64,000 nt of DNA from Bradyrhizobium sp. LTSP849 (GTDB lineage Bacteria > Pseudomonadota > Alphaproteobacteria > Rhizobiales > Xanthobacteraceae), in the NCBI RefSeq assembly GCF_000938255.1, contig NZ_JYMR01000055.1, forward strand, positions 168,045 to 232,044, given 5' to 3'. The translations under genes were made by a program, and so were the position numbers. Under the pieces are notes generated by a model. It saw nothing but the letters and a program-made list of their open reading frames with translations. It did not search any database and was not told the DNA's origin. Position 1 is the first letter of the stretch. Every line of letters starts with the position of its first letter. Positions 24,390 to 33,900 of the stretch are shown in pieces.

Positions 24390-25490
24390 ATGGCGCGTTG
24401 GTTCCGGAAGGACTACGGCCACGTGATCAAGCTCGACAGACGCGAATTTCTTCTCGGCAGCGCCGCGACGCTTGCGGCGGGCGCATCGGCGTCCGCGGTC
24501 CCTGCGGCAAAGCTTGCCCAGCGCCGCCAAGGCTTTGGCGCTGCGGCCACGCTGTGGGACCTGCAAGCCGATCCGCGGCTCGGCGAAGCCATCAGCACCT
24601 ATTGCACGCAGGTCGTACCGGTGCTCGAGCTGAAATGGCCGATGCTGCGGCCGGATGCGCACACTTTTGCTTTCGAGCGCGCCGATGCGATCTTTGATTT
24701 CGCTCAGCAGAACGATCTAACCATGCGCGGCCACGCGCTCGCCTGGTATCACGACATTCCGGACTGGACCAAGCAGATCAAGGAAACGAAGGGCATCGAA
24801 CGCGCCTTCGTCGACCACATCTCGACGGTGGTCTCCTACTACAAGGACAAGCTGACGTCGTGGGACGTCGTCAACGAACCGATCCCGGACAATCCCCGCA
24901 GTCCGAAAGACAGGCGAGACTCGTTCTGGTCGCAAAATCTCGGCGATCGCTGGATTCCGCTGGCTTTCCGCACGGCCGCCGCAGCCGATCCTTACGTCAA
25001 GCTCGCGATCAACGAATACGACATCGAGTCGGCCAAGGACTCCTTCATTGCCAAGCGCGCAGCCTACCGCAACCTCATCATGGATCTGCTCGACCAGGGT
25101 GTTCCGCTTCACGCCGTGGGTCTTCAGTCGCACCTGCACGCGGAGCTCGAGATCGACACGCACGGGCTGGCGGAATTTGTCACCGAACTGCGGTCGTGGG
25201 GCCTGGAAGTTTACGTCACCGAGCTCGATGTCGACGACCAGAAGCTGACGGGTAATCCGGCGGAGCGCGACGCCATCGTCGCCAAGCGCGTCGACGATCT
25301 CCTGACGGCGATCTCGACCAGCGGCCCGGTGCGCTCGATCCTGACCTGGGGCCTCTCGGACCGCTATAGCTGGATCAACGGCACCTTCGCCCGCAAGGAC
25401 AAGCAGCCGAACCGTCCTCTGCCGCTCGACGGCGAGTTCAAGCCAAAGCCGTTCATGGACGTCCTGACCAAGTTCACGAAAGACGTGTAA
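24390..25490 (+). CDS. GH10 family glycosidase (endo-1,4-beta-xylanase-like), Tat-exported
   Basis: A 366-aa glycoside hydrolase family 10 enzyme. The acid/base glutamate lies in W-D-V-V-N-E-P near residue 163 and the nucleophile in Y-V-T-E-L-D-V near 279, with H-A-L-A-W near 116 and Q-S-H-L-H near 248. The N-terminus has a twin-arginine signal (D-R-R-E-F-L-L-G-S-A-A, then A-S-A-S-A). The family cleaves beta-1,4-xylan, but the location 46 bp behind a glycosyltransferase and next to a flippase points to trimming of the cell's own exopolysaccharide. It may also attack plant xylan. A start at M-A-R-W is used; an internal start closer to the Tat motif is possible. Confidence 0.88.
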   Translation: MARWFRKDYGHVIKLDRREFLLGSAATLAAGASASAVPAAKLAQRRQGFGAAATLWDLQADPRLGEAISTYCTQVVPVLELKWPMLRPDAHTFAFERADAIFDFAQQNDLTMRGHALAWYHDIPDWTKQIKETKGIERAFVDHISTVVSYYKDKLTSWDVVNEPIPDNPRSPKDRRDSFWSQNLGDRWIPLAFRTAAAADPYVKLAINEYDIESAKDSFIAKRAAYRNLIMDLLDQGVPLHAVGLQSHLHAELEIDTHGLAEFVTELRSWGLEVYVTELDVDDQKLTGNPAERDAIVAKRVDDLLTAISTSGPVRSILTWGLSDRYSWINGTFARKDKQPNRPLPLDGEFKPKPFMDVLTKFTKDV

Positions 25491-25506
25491 GCGCGCCGTC
25501 CAGGAT

Positions 25507-26457
25507 CTAACGCGTCTTGGGCGCCTCGAATGCAGCCGCATCTCCCATGTGATCGGGAGACAGGCTCGGGCCGCGCCGGTCGCGCGAGCTCAGCCGGAAC
25601 ACGTCGCGAATGTCGTCGGTCGAGGTCGACGAATAGGACTGGATGCAGAGCGCGACCTGCTCGGACGAAGCGGTGCTCATCAGCGCTTCGATGGCTGGGC
25701 GATCGAGGCGCGTGTCCTCCCAGTGCGAGACAGCAATGCTGTCTTCAGTGATCCGATGTCTCGCCAAATGTTCCGATGAGTTCGCGACGAAGTTTCCGTA
25801 AAGCAGATACTCGGAGAATTTTTTCTTCCGGCACAATGCCAGAGCCCAGCTTAAGCCCGTCGCCGACTTGATGGCGTCAGTCATCGCGCGCGCGGTGTCC
25901 TTGTCCCAGACCAGCGCGTTTCCGACATAGTCGTCTGCCGGGAACGAGCGCTCCTTGATACCGAGAAGCTGATCGACGGTGCGGAGCCATAGGCCATGCA
26001 ACGGGTGGTCGGCGTCGATCGCCTTGCGTGTCACAAACAGCGGCGTCTTCTCGGCGCCGGCATATTGGCTGACGTCGAACTCACGGAAGAACAGATTGTC
26101 CGAATCCAGGATGCAGACCCGCTGCTCCGGCGCGTTGAGGACGCCGGCGATCTTCAGGATCTGCTGAATGTGCCAGCCATGCACCGGCGAGGACAACAGC
26201 GACAGCCAGACCCGGCGATTGCTGATAAACTGAAGCGCCGGCGGCAGCGCCCAGAGCCATTTCGGCAGATAGCGCGAAGCCGGAACGATGACGCGCTTGT
26301 CGGAAGCAAACCGCTCGAACAGCGGCAAATCCTCATCGTTAACGAGAACATAATGCCGCGTGTATCCCGTCAACCAGGTGTCGATGCTCTCGCTGAGCAG
26401 CGAAAAGCGCTCGATATCCTTGGCATAGCTGGCAGTCAGCAGTGCAACGGAATGCAT
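25507..26457 (-). CDS. DUF6492 family protein, glycosyltransferase-like
   Basis: A 316-aa protein resembling the DUF6492 family. It starts V-A-L-L-T-A-S-Y-A-K-D-I-E-R-F and shows I-L-D-S-D-N-L-F-F near residue 116, a D-x-D-type metal/nucleotide-sugar motif typical of GT-A glycosyltransferases. Y-V-L-V-N-D-E-D-L-P-L-F near 37 also fits the opening fold. Its function is probably transfer of a sugar in the adjacent polysaccharide locus. It converges with the GH10 gene 16 bp away. The last 45 residues are polar and probably disordered. Confidence 0.72.
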   Translation of the reverse strand: MHSVALLTASYAKDIERFSLLSESIDTWLTGYTRHYVLVNDEDLPLFERFASDKRVIVPASRYLPKWLWALPPALQFISNRRVWLSLLSSPVHGWHIQQILKIAGVLNAPEQRVCILDSDNLFFREFDVSQYAGAEKTPLFVTRKAIDADHPLHGLWLRTVDQLLGIKERSFPADDYVGNALVWDKDTARAMTDAIKSATGLSWALALCRKKKFSEYLLYGNFVANSSEHLARHRITEDSIAVSHWEDTRLDRPAIEALMSTASSEQVALCIQSYSSTSTDDIRDVFRLSSRDRRGPSLSPDHMGDAAAFEAPKTR

Positions 26458-26550
26458 AATGCGTGCTCAAATGGCGACCGAACCGCAGTCATAGCCCCGC
26501 CGGGAGACGCTGGGAACTCACAATCCGAATCAAGGTAAAGCGAAACAGGG

Positions 26551-27345
26551 TTACAAGTCCGACGGCAGCCCCCGCTCAATGCCGCGAAACCGCAACGGCG
26601 CCAATGCGGAGGCCCGCTGCCACCAGTCGGCGACGCGGTCGTCGAGAGCGGTCGTGCCGCGGCCCTGGCCGGGAAAGATCCGGATCTGCTGGACCGCCTC
26701 GGCCTCGAAGCCCTTGCCCTTGCGCGTAATCTTGATGACCGCGCCTTCGCGGTCCCGCTGGGTCAACGGCACCAAAAGACGGCCGCGCGGGCGGAGCGAC
26801 TGAAGCCAGTGCGGATGCGGATGCGAGAAACCGGCATGCACGATGATCACGTCGGCCGGTTCGCGGACCTCCGCACATCCGTCGCCGTTGATGACCTCGA
26901 CATTGCGATAGGCGCGAAGGTAGTTCGCAGCGCGCGCCGCGAGCCGCTCGTCGCATTCGACCGCGAGCACCCTGCCCTTTGGGCCGACGATCTTCGACAG
27001 CACCGCCGAGAAATAGCCGAGCCCGCAACCGATCTGGACCACGCGCTGCTTCGGCTTGACGTCGAGCACGTCGATGAAATGCGCCCACAGGCTCGGCAGC
27101 CCGGTGTCGAGCTTGCGGCGCGCATCGATCGCGACCAGCACATTGTCGTAGAGATGAACGGGATCGGCGTCCGGCGTCAGCCGATAGCTGCGCGCCGCCT
27201 CGCTCTTGATGCGCCAGGGCCCCTTCGCCAGAAAATCTTCGCGCGGAACTGCCGCGAGGGCTGCGAGCAGCTGGGGCGAGGAAATCCGTTCCCGCTTCGC
27301 GATCAGCTCGACATAGCGCGCACGCGCGGCGGCAAGATCGCTCAT
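26551..27345 (-). CDS. protein-L-isoaspartate O-methyltransferase-like protein
   Basis: A 264-aa SAM-dependent methyltransferase of the PCMT family. It has the SAM-binding motif Q-I-G-C-G-L-G-Y-F-S-A-V-L near residue 105 and V-L-A-V-E-C-D-E-R-L-A near 130, with D-V-I-I-V-H-A-G near 170. The family repairs isoaspartyl residues in aged proteins, but paralogues of this longer type differ in the catalytic loop. Its start overlaps the stop of the large cyclase gene by four bases (27342-27345), so the two are translationally coupled. That link suggests a specialised target rather than general repair. Confidence 0.75.
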   Translation of the reverse strand: MSDLAAARARYVELIAKRERISSPQLLAALAAVPREDFLAKGPWRIKSEAARSYRLTPDADPVHLYDNVLVAIDARRKLDTGLPSLWAHFIDVLDVKPKQRVVQIGCGLGYFSAVLSKIVGPKGRVLAVECDERLAARAANYLRAYRNVEVINGDGCAEVREPADVIIVHAGFSHPHPHWLQSLRPRGRLLVPLTQRDREGAVIKITRKGKGFEAEAVQQIRIFPGQGRGTTALDDRVADWWQRASALAPLRFRGIERGLPSDL

Positions 27346-30300
27346 TTCACCGGATCGGCCTGCTTACGAACGGGCGTGTCCCCACCGAGCTCGTGCACGA
27401 GCTGCATGGCCTGCTTCAGGTCCGGCGTGAGGAATCCTTCGTTGAACTTACCGACGATCGGCACGAGCAGGAGGCTCGCATGCTCGCGCTTGCCGGCTTC
27501 GTGCGACAGGCGTGCGAGGCTGACGGCGGTGCGAAGCTCCCATGACAACGCCCCCTGCTTGCGCGCCGTCTCCAGCGACAGGCCAAACAGATCCTCGGCC
27601 TCCTGCACCGAGGCCGGATTGCCGTCCGACAGCGTGATCTCGCCTTGCAGGCGATAGACTTCGGCGAGGTAGGAGTGATCGCCGGTCCGTCTTGCGGTCG
27701 CCAGCGCACCGTCCAGCGCGCGCAACGCGGCGTCGCGCATGCCGACCTTGGCATAGGCCTCCGCGAGCAGGCAGCGGAACCAGCAGCCGGCGAGCCACGA
27801 ATCCATCGCCTCATATTCGTCGAGGCCGAAGCGCATCTGGCTGATGCCCTCATCGGCCTCGCCGAGCTGGGCCAGCGCCCAGCCGCGCAGGATCGCGGCT
27901 TGTTGCTTCCAGTGCAGGAAATTGTGCTCGGTGGCGATGATCATGGCGCGGTTGGCGTGGTCGCGCGTACCTTCGATGTCGCGCAAATGCTGGCAAAGAT
28001 AGGCGCCAAACACCAGCGCGAAGGCGAGCGAGAAAGGATGGCGAATCTTCTCCGCAAGCAGGATTGCCTGCTCGCTGTGCTGGCGCGCTGCGTCGGGCCG
28101 GCCGAGGAACCACAGCAGATAGCCGAGATAGGACAGCGAGACCACGCCGGGATCGGTACCGTGCCGCTCCATCAGGTCCGAGTGCAGATCGGGGCTGTAG
28201 AGATTGATGCAGCGGTGCAGATGATGCTGTGAAGCAGCAAAGCGCCCGCGATAGAGCATGGTCATCGCGATCGAGCGGTGAGCCTCGATCAGATAGCCGG
28301 TCTGCTGCGCCGGCTGGGTCCGCTCGTTCAGCCGCTCACGCTTGGCGAACTTCAACAGCTCGACACTGAGATCGTGCGCACGGGTGAGATCAGCACGGAT
28401 GAAATGGCACACCCAGAGCCCGCGTGTGGCGGCAAAAGCCTTTTCGTCGTCGTCGAGCTGCTGGCCGAGCTCGAGCGCGCGGATATAGTTCTCCTCGACC
28501 TCCTGCACCGCATAGCCCTTGGCGGCGATCAGCGCGTTGCCGAGCGCGATGCGCAGCTCGAGCTCGATCTCGTCGGCGCCCTGCATGCGCGCATTGGCCT
28601 GCACGACGCTCAAGCCCCGGCGCAGATGGCCGATCGCCTCCAGATTGGCGCCGCTCTTGGCCGCCTGCTTGCCGGCCTTGAGCCAGAAGCTCGCCGCGCC
28701 CTCGCTCTGGCCGGACTCGGTCAGATGATGGGCGAGGAGCTCCGGCTCGCGTTCGGTCTTCTCCGGATACATCTCGGAGAGCACCTGGGCGATGCGGGCA
28801 TGCAGCTTGCGCCGCTCGCTGTGCAACAGGCTCGCATGCGCAGCGTTCTGGATCATCACATGCTTGAAGGAGTAGAGCGCGTCCGGCGGATGGCCGCGGC
28901 GCATGATCAGTCCCGCCTCCTCCAGGTGATTGAGCGCCGCTTCGATCTGCTCCGGAGGCGTGTTGGCGACCGCGTGCAGGGTCTCATAGGAGAACTCGCG
29001 GCCGATGGTGGCGCCGATCTGCGCGATCCGCTTGAACGGCCCCATGCGGTCCAGACGCGCCATCAGCGAGTCCGTCAGCGTCGCCGGGATGGCGAGCTGC
29101 CGCCACGGGCCCGACAGCACGTAGCGCCCGTGCCGCTCGGTCAACAGGTTGGATTCGAGAACCGTCTTGGTCAGCTCCTCCAGGAACAGCGGCACGCCAT
29201 CGGTCTTGACGATGATCTCCTCGACGACCTCCTTGGGAAGCTCGCGTCCTGCGACGCGCTCGACCAGCGTCGCGCGCAACTGCCGGCTCAGCCGGTTCAG
29301 CACCAGGGTCGTGATGTGCGAATGCGCGTTCCAGCTCGGCTGGAATTCCGAGCGCGCAGTGATGACGACAAGGATCGGCCGGTTCTGCACCCGGTCGACG
29401 AGGAGGTCGATCACCTCGCGGGAGGTGGGGTCGATCCAGTGCAGATCCTCGAAGGCGATCACCAAGGGCTGGTCTCGCGCGAGCCCCAGGAAATGGTTGA
29501 CCAACGCCGCGACGGTTGCGTCCTTCTGCTGCTGCGGCGACAGATCGAGCGGCGGATAGCGATCTCCGGCCGGGATTGACAGAAGCGCAGCAAACAGCGG
29601 CGTGACCTGCTCGATGTCGCCATGGGCGGCGGCGATCGCGGTCTCCAGGGTCCCCAGCGACATCGCGGAGGCATCCTCGCGGTCGAGGCCGAGAGAAAAT
29701 TTAAGTTGCTCGACGAAGGGATAGAACGCCGTGGACGTATAATAGGGCGAGCACTGGAATGAGACCTGCCCGTGCCGGTCGCCCGCAATCCGCTCGAAGA
29801 TTTCCTGGATGATGCGCGACTTGCCGATGCCGGGCTCGCCAAACTTGACCACGACCTGGCCGGCGCCCTCCTTGACCTGCTGCCAGCGCCCCATCAGGAG
29901 CGCGATTTCCTCCTCGCGATTGACGAGCGGGGTCAGCCGCGTCCCCATGGCGGCCGCGAAACGGGTCTCGACCCGCGAGGCGCGCACGACGTGCCAGGCC
30001 TGGGCCTTTTCCGTGATGCCCTTCAGCGCATGGGCGCCGAGATTGCGGTAGTCGAACTTCCCCTTCAGCAACGATTGCGTCGAGGCGGAGATCACGACGC
30101 CGTTGGGTGGCGCCAGCGCCTGCAGGCGCGCAGCGAGATTGACGGTTTCGCCGACCGCGGAGTCGCGTTCTTCGGTGCCCTGGCCGACGAGGTCGCCGAC
30201 CACGACGAGACCGGTCGCGATCCCGATGCGGACGGCAGGCGCGTGGCTGAGCGCACCGCGCGGCTCGATCGCGCGTGCGGTCGATAGCACACGCACGATC

Positions 30301-30806
30301 TCGAGCCCGGCGCGCACCGAGCGCTCGGCGTCGTCCTCATGCGCGGTCGGATAACCGAAATAGACCAGAATGCCGTCACCGACGAAGCGGGCGGCAAAGC
30401 CTTCATAATGCTTGACCACGCGGACGCAGGTCTCGCGGAAGCTCGCGATCATGTCGCGCACGTCTTCCGGGTCGAACTGGGCCGAGAGCGAGGTCGAGTC
30501 CACCATGTCGCAGAACATGGTGGTGAGCTGACGCCGCTCGGCGCCGACCTCCGTCCGGGCTTGCGGGCGCACCGCTGCGACCGGCGCTTCCGCTGTTTCA
30601 GCCTGAAACAACGCCGCCATCGCCCGTTGGAGCCGCTTGCGATCGCCGAGCGGCAGTCCAAGCTCAGCCAGGTCAGCCTCGGTCAGGTCCCCCATGACGT
30701 CGAGATCGAGGCGGTGCTGCGCGAACAGATCGGTGTAGTGGCCAAGACCAACGCCTTCGAGCCAGCGCTTCAACCCGCCTTCCGTCTCCGGCTCTTTCTC
30801 CAGCAT
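27342..30806 (-). CDS. SAM-domain / class III adenylate cyclase / AAA-type ATPase / TPR protein
   Basis: A 1154-aa multidomain signalling protein. Residues 10-68 form a sterile alpha motif (L-K-R-W-L-E-G-V-G-L-G-H-Y). Residues 90-270 form a class III nucleotidyl cyclase domain with both metal aspartates (F-C-D-M-V-D-S-T, F-V-G-D-G-I-L-V-Y-F-G) and the G-E-T-V-N-L-A-A-R-L stretch that holds the transition-state Asn and Arg, so it is likely active. Residues 290-600 are a STAND-like ATPase with Walker A F-G-E-P-G-I-G-K-S near 325 and Walker B L-V-I-A-F-E-D-L-H-W near 452. The C-terminal 500 residues are TPR-like helices. It is cytosolic and would make cAMP in response to a partner bound by the repeats. 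It is divergent from the NRPS gene and coupled to the isoaspartyl-methyltransferase-like gene. Confidence 0.87.
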   Translation of the reverse strand: MLEKEPETEGGLKRWLEGVGLGHYTDLFAQHRLDLDVMGDLTEADLAELGLPLGDRKRLQRAMAALFQAETAEAPVAAVRPQARTEVGAERRQLTTMFCDMVDSTSLSAQFDPEDVRDMIASFRETCVRVVKHYEGFAARFVGDGILVYFGYPTAHEDDAERSVRAGLEIVRVLSTARAIEPRGALSHAPAVRIGIATGLVVVGDLVGQGTEERDSAVGETVNLAARLQALAPPNGVVISASTQSLLKGKFDYRNLGAHALKGITEKAQAWHVVRASRVETRFAAAMGTRLTPLVNREEEIALLMGRWQQVKEGAGQVVVKFGEPGIGKSRIIQEIFERIAGDRHGQVSFQCSPYYTSTAFYPFVEQLKFSLGLDREDASAMSLGTLETAIAAAHGDIEQVTPLFAALLSIPAGDRYPPLDLSPQQQKDATVAALVNHFLGLARDQPLVIAFEDLHWIDPTSREVIDLLVDRVQNRPILVVITARSEFQPSWNAHSHITTLVLNRLSRQLRATLVERVAGRELPKEVVEEIIVKTDGVPLFLEELTKTVLESNLLTERHGRYVLSGPWRQLAIPATLTDSLMARLDRMGPFKRIAQIGATIGREFSYETLHAVANTPPEQIEAALNHLEEAGLIMRRGHPPDALYSFKHVMIQNAAHASLLHSERRKLHARIAQVLSEMYPEKTEREPELLAHHLTESGQSEGAASFWLKAGKQAAKSGANLEAIGHLRRGLSVVQANARMQGADEIELELRIALGNALIAAKGYAVQEVEENYIRALELGQQLDDDEKAFAATRGLWVCHFIRADLTRAHDLSVELLKFAKRERLNERTQPAQQTGYLIEAHRSIAMTMLYRGRFAASQHHLHRCINLYSPDLHSDLMERHGTDPGVVSLSYLGYLLWFLGRPDAARQHSEQAILLAEKIRHPFSLAFALVFGAYLCQHLRDIEGTRDHANRAMIIATEHNFLHWKQQAAILRGWALAQLGEADEGISQMRFGLDEYEAMDSWLAGCWFRCLLAEAYAKVGMRDAALRALDGALATARRTGDHSYLAEVYRLQGEITLSDGNPASVQEAEDLFGLSLETARKQGALSWELRTAVSLARLSHEAGKREHASLLLVPIVGKFNEGFLTPDLKQAMQLVHELGGDTPVRKQADPVK

Positions 30807-30941
30807 GGTGATTCCGCTCGACTATCACTCCGTCGAAGGGCTTAAGGCCCCTCAACCACAGATTTTGGGGCTCAAACTTCACCTCGGACTGGACGCGTTC
30901 CCTAAGTTCTTGGAAGAATAGCTCAATCGAACCAAAAAGGA

Positions 30942-33900
30942 ATGGAATTGTCGGACGTTACACACGGAGCGGGAGAGGTCTCGGCCAGCTTGAGCGCCGA
31001 AACGAAGGTCTTTGCGCATGTCGGCGGTCTTCTCGACTACTACGCGCGAAGGACACCGACGGCGCCCGCCCTCCTCGCCCCCGGCCGGCCGCCCCTGAGT
31101 TATGGCGCGCTCGGCGCCAGGACCGAGCATCTGGTCCGCACGCTGCGCGGGCTCGGAATTGCACCTGCCGACCGGATTGCCGTTGCGCTGCCGCGCGGGG
31201 CCGACAGCGCGCTGGCGCTGATCGCGGTGGCGACGGCCTGTGCCTGTATCCCCGTCAACCCCGACCTGACGGCGGACGAGCTGCAACGCCATTTCAGCGA
31301 ATTGAAGCTGACGGCGCTCGTCACCCGGGCCGACATGAACTCAGCGAGCCGCGACGTCGCCAAGGCGCTGGATATCGCGGTGATCGACTTCATGCCGGGG
31401 CCTGAGACCAATCTCGGCGGCTGCGAATTCATCGGCCCGACGGTCGGTCCGGCCTGTGCAAGCGGCGCTGCGCGCGGCGACGACGACGCGTTCATCCTGC
31501 TGACGTCAGGCACGGCGGCGCGGCCGAAAATGGTGACGTTGACGCATCGCAACGTGTGCCTGTCCGCCACCAATGCCGGGCGTGTGCTGTCGCTCACGTC
31601 GCACGATCGTCTCCTTAATGTCCTGCCGCTGTTTCATGCCCATGGGCTGATCTCCGGCCTGCTGACGGCGCTGGCCGCAGGTTCGAGCGTCATCTGCACC
31701 AACGGTTTCGACGCATCGTCCTTCTTTGGCTGGATGCGGACGCTGCAACCGACCTGGTACACGGCCGTGCCAACCATTCATCGCGCGCTACTGACGGCGG
31801 CGGAAGCGGACCCGGACCGCGCCAGATCGTCGTCGTTGCGCGTGATCCGCTCGGCTTCGGCCTCGCTTGCGCCTGCCATCCTCAACGGGCTGGAGGCAAC
31901 GTTCGGCGTTCCCGTGCTCGAGACCTACGGCATGACGGAGGCGGCCTCGCAGATCGCGGCCAATCCGTTCGAGCTGCGCAAGATCGGATCGGTCGGATGC
32001 GCCGCTGGTCCCGAGATCGCGATCATGGACGAGGTCGGCCGCGGGCTTGCAAGCGGCGCGCATGGCGAGATCGTGCTGCGCGGGCCGAACATGAGCCGCG
32101 GCTACTATAATGACGAGGCGGCAACGCAGACCGCATTCCGCGACGGCTGGTTCCGGACCGGCGATCTCGGCTATCTCGACGCCGACGGTTATCTCTTCAT
32201 CGTCGGCCGCATCAAGGACGTCATCAACCGCGGCGGGCAGAAGGTCTCGCCGCTGGAGGTGGAAGAGATCCTGCTGAGCCATCCGGCGGTGCTGGAAGCC
32301 GGAGTCTTTGCCGTCCCGCACCCCAAGCTTGGCGAGAACGTCGCCGCCGTCGTGGTGCTGCGGGCGAATTCCGAGGCGAGCTCGGACCAGTTGCGCCAGT
32401 TCGCGCGCAAACGACTCGCCGCCTACAAGGTGCCGAGCCTGATCCGCAGCGTAGCGGCGCTGCCGAAAGGCGCCAGCGGGAAGGTCAAGCGCAACGCATT
32501 GGCCGAGCTGATTTCGGCCGCAAATGATAGTGACGAAACACACCTGCCCCAAACTGCGCTGGAGACCCAGATCGCGGACATCTGGGCCAATCTGCTGGAG
32601 CTGCCGCAGGTCGGCGTCGATCAGGACGTCTTTGCGCTCGGTGCCGACTCGCTCGCGGCAACGCAAATGCGTTCACGGCTCCGCGAGCGCTTCAACGTCG
32701 ACTTCTCGTTCGAGGACATTTTTGACTGCGCCACGGTGTCGGCGCTTGCGGCCCGGCTGGAAACCGCCGCGGCCCATCGTGGGGCGATGCTGCCGGCCTG
32801 GGGCCGGACCGCGACCGATGAGGGAGATGCGCCGCTGTCGTTCCAGCAGCAGCGGATGTATGTGCTCTCGCGGCTCGATCCGACGCGTTACAATTATAAT
32901 GTGGTCGAGGTCGCGCTGCTCAAGGGCCCGATCGACCTCTCCGCGCTTCAGGCAAGCCTCGCCGCAATCTGCGAGCGCCACGAGGCGCTGCGCTCGGTCT
33001 TCATCGAAAGCCAGGGCGAGCCGCTGCAGCGGGTACTTCAGTCTCCGCCGCTCGAGCGGATCAAGCTCAAGCCTTGCCCCGCGGACAAGCAGGCCACGGT
33101 CGTCAGGCGCGAGGCGCTCAAGCTTGCGCAATATCCGTTTGATCTTGCCAGCGAACCGCCGCTGAAGGTCACGTTGCTCTCGTTCGACAAGTCGAGCCAC
33201 GCGCTGGTGGTCAATGTCCACCATCTCGTCACCGACGGATGGTCACAGCGGCTGTTCTGGGAGGAACTCGCCGCCGAATATTCCGCCGCGCGCAAGGCGA
33301 GCGCGCCAGCGCCGCCCTCGCACACCTTCCAATACCGCGATTTTGCGCGCTGGCAGCAGAGCTGGGCGCAAACGCCGGCGGCGAAAGAGCAGTTCGATTA
33401 TTGGCGGACGCAACTCGACGGCGTCACCACGCTGCCGCTGCGAACCGACCGGCCGAGGCCCGAAGTCTGGAGCGGCCAGGGCGCCCGTCACTATCTCGAA
33501 TTCTCGAAGGCCTTGTCCGCCGATCTGAGGGCGCTGAGCCAGGATCAGGGCGTCACACCCTTCATGACGCTGCTCGCGGTGTTCCAGTGTCTCCTGTTCC
33601 GCCACACCTCGCATGAGGACGTGGCGACGGGATCGCTGATCGCCAACCGCAACCAGATCGAAAGCGAGCGCCTGATCGGGCTGTTTGCCAATACCCTGAT
33701 CCTGCGCAACGATTTCGGCGGCGACCCGACCTTCGACGAGCTGCTGCGGCGGGTGCGCCAGGTCACGCTCGATGCCTATCGCAACCAGGACCTTCCGATC
33801 GAGGAAGTCCTGCGCGCGTTGCAGATCGCGCGAAGGACGGATGGCAATCCGCTGTTCCGGATCATGTTCATCCTCCAGAACGCATCGATCGAGGTCGCGC

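Noticed and set aside
28278..29579. 433-codon plus-strand frame inside the cyclase gene
   Set aside because: Antisense to the ATPase domain with intact Walker motifs; composition is typical of a shadow frame.
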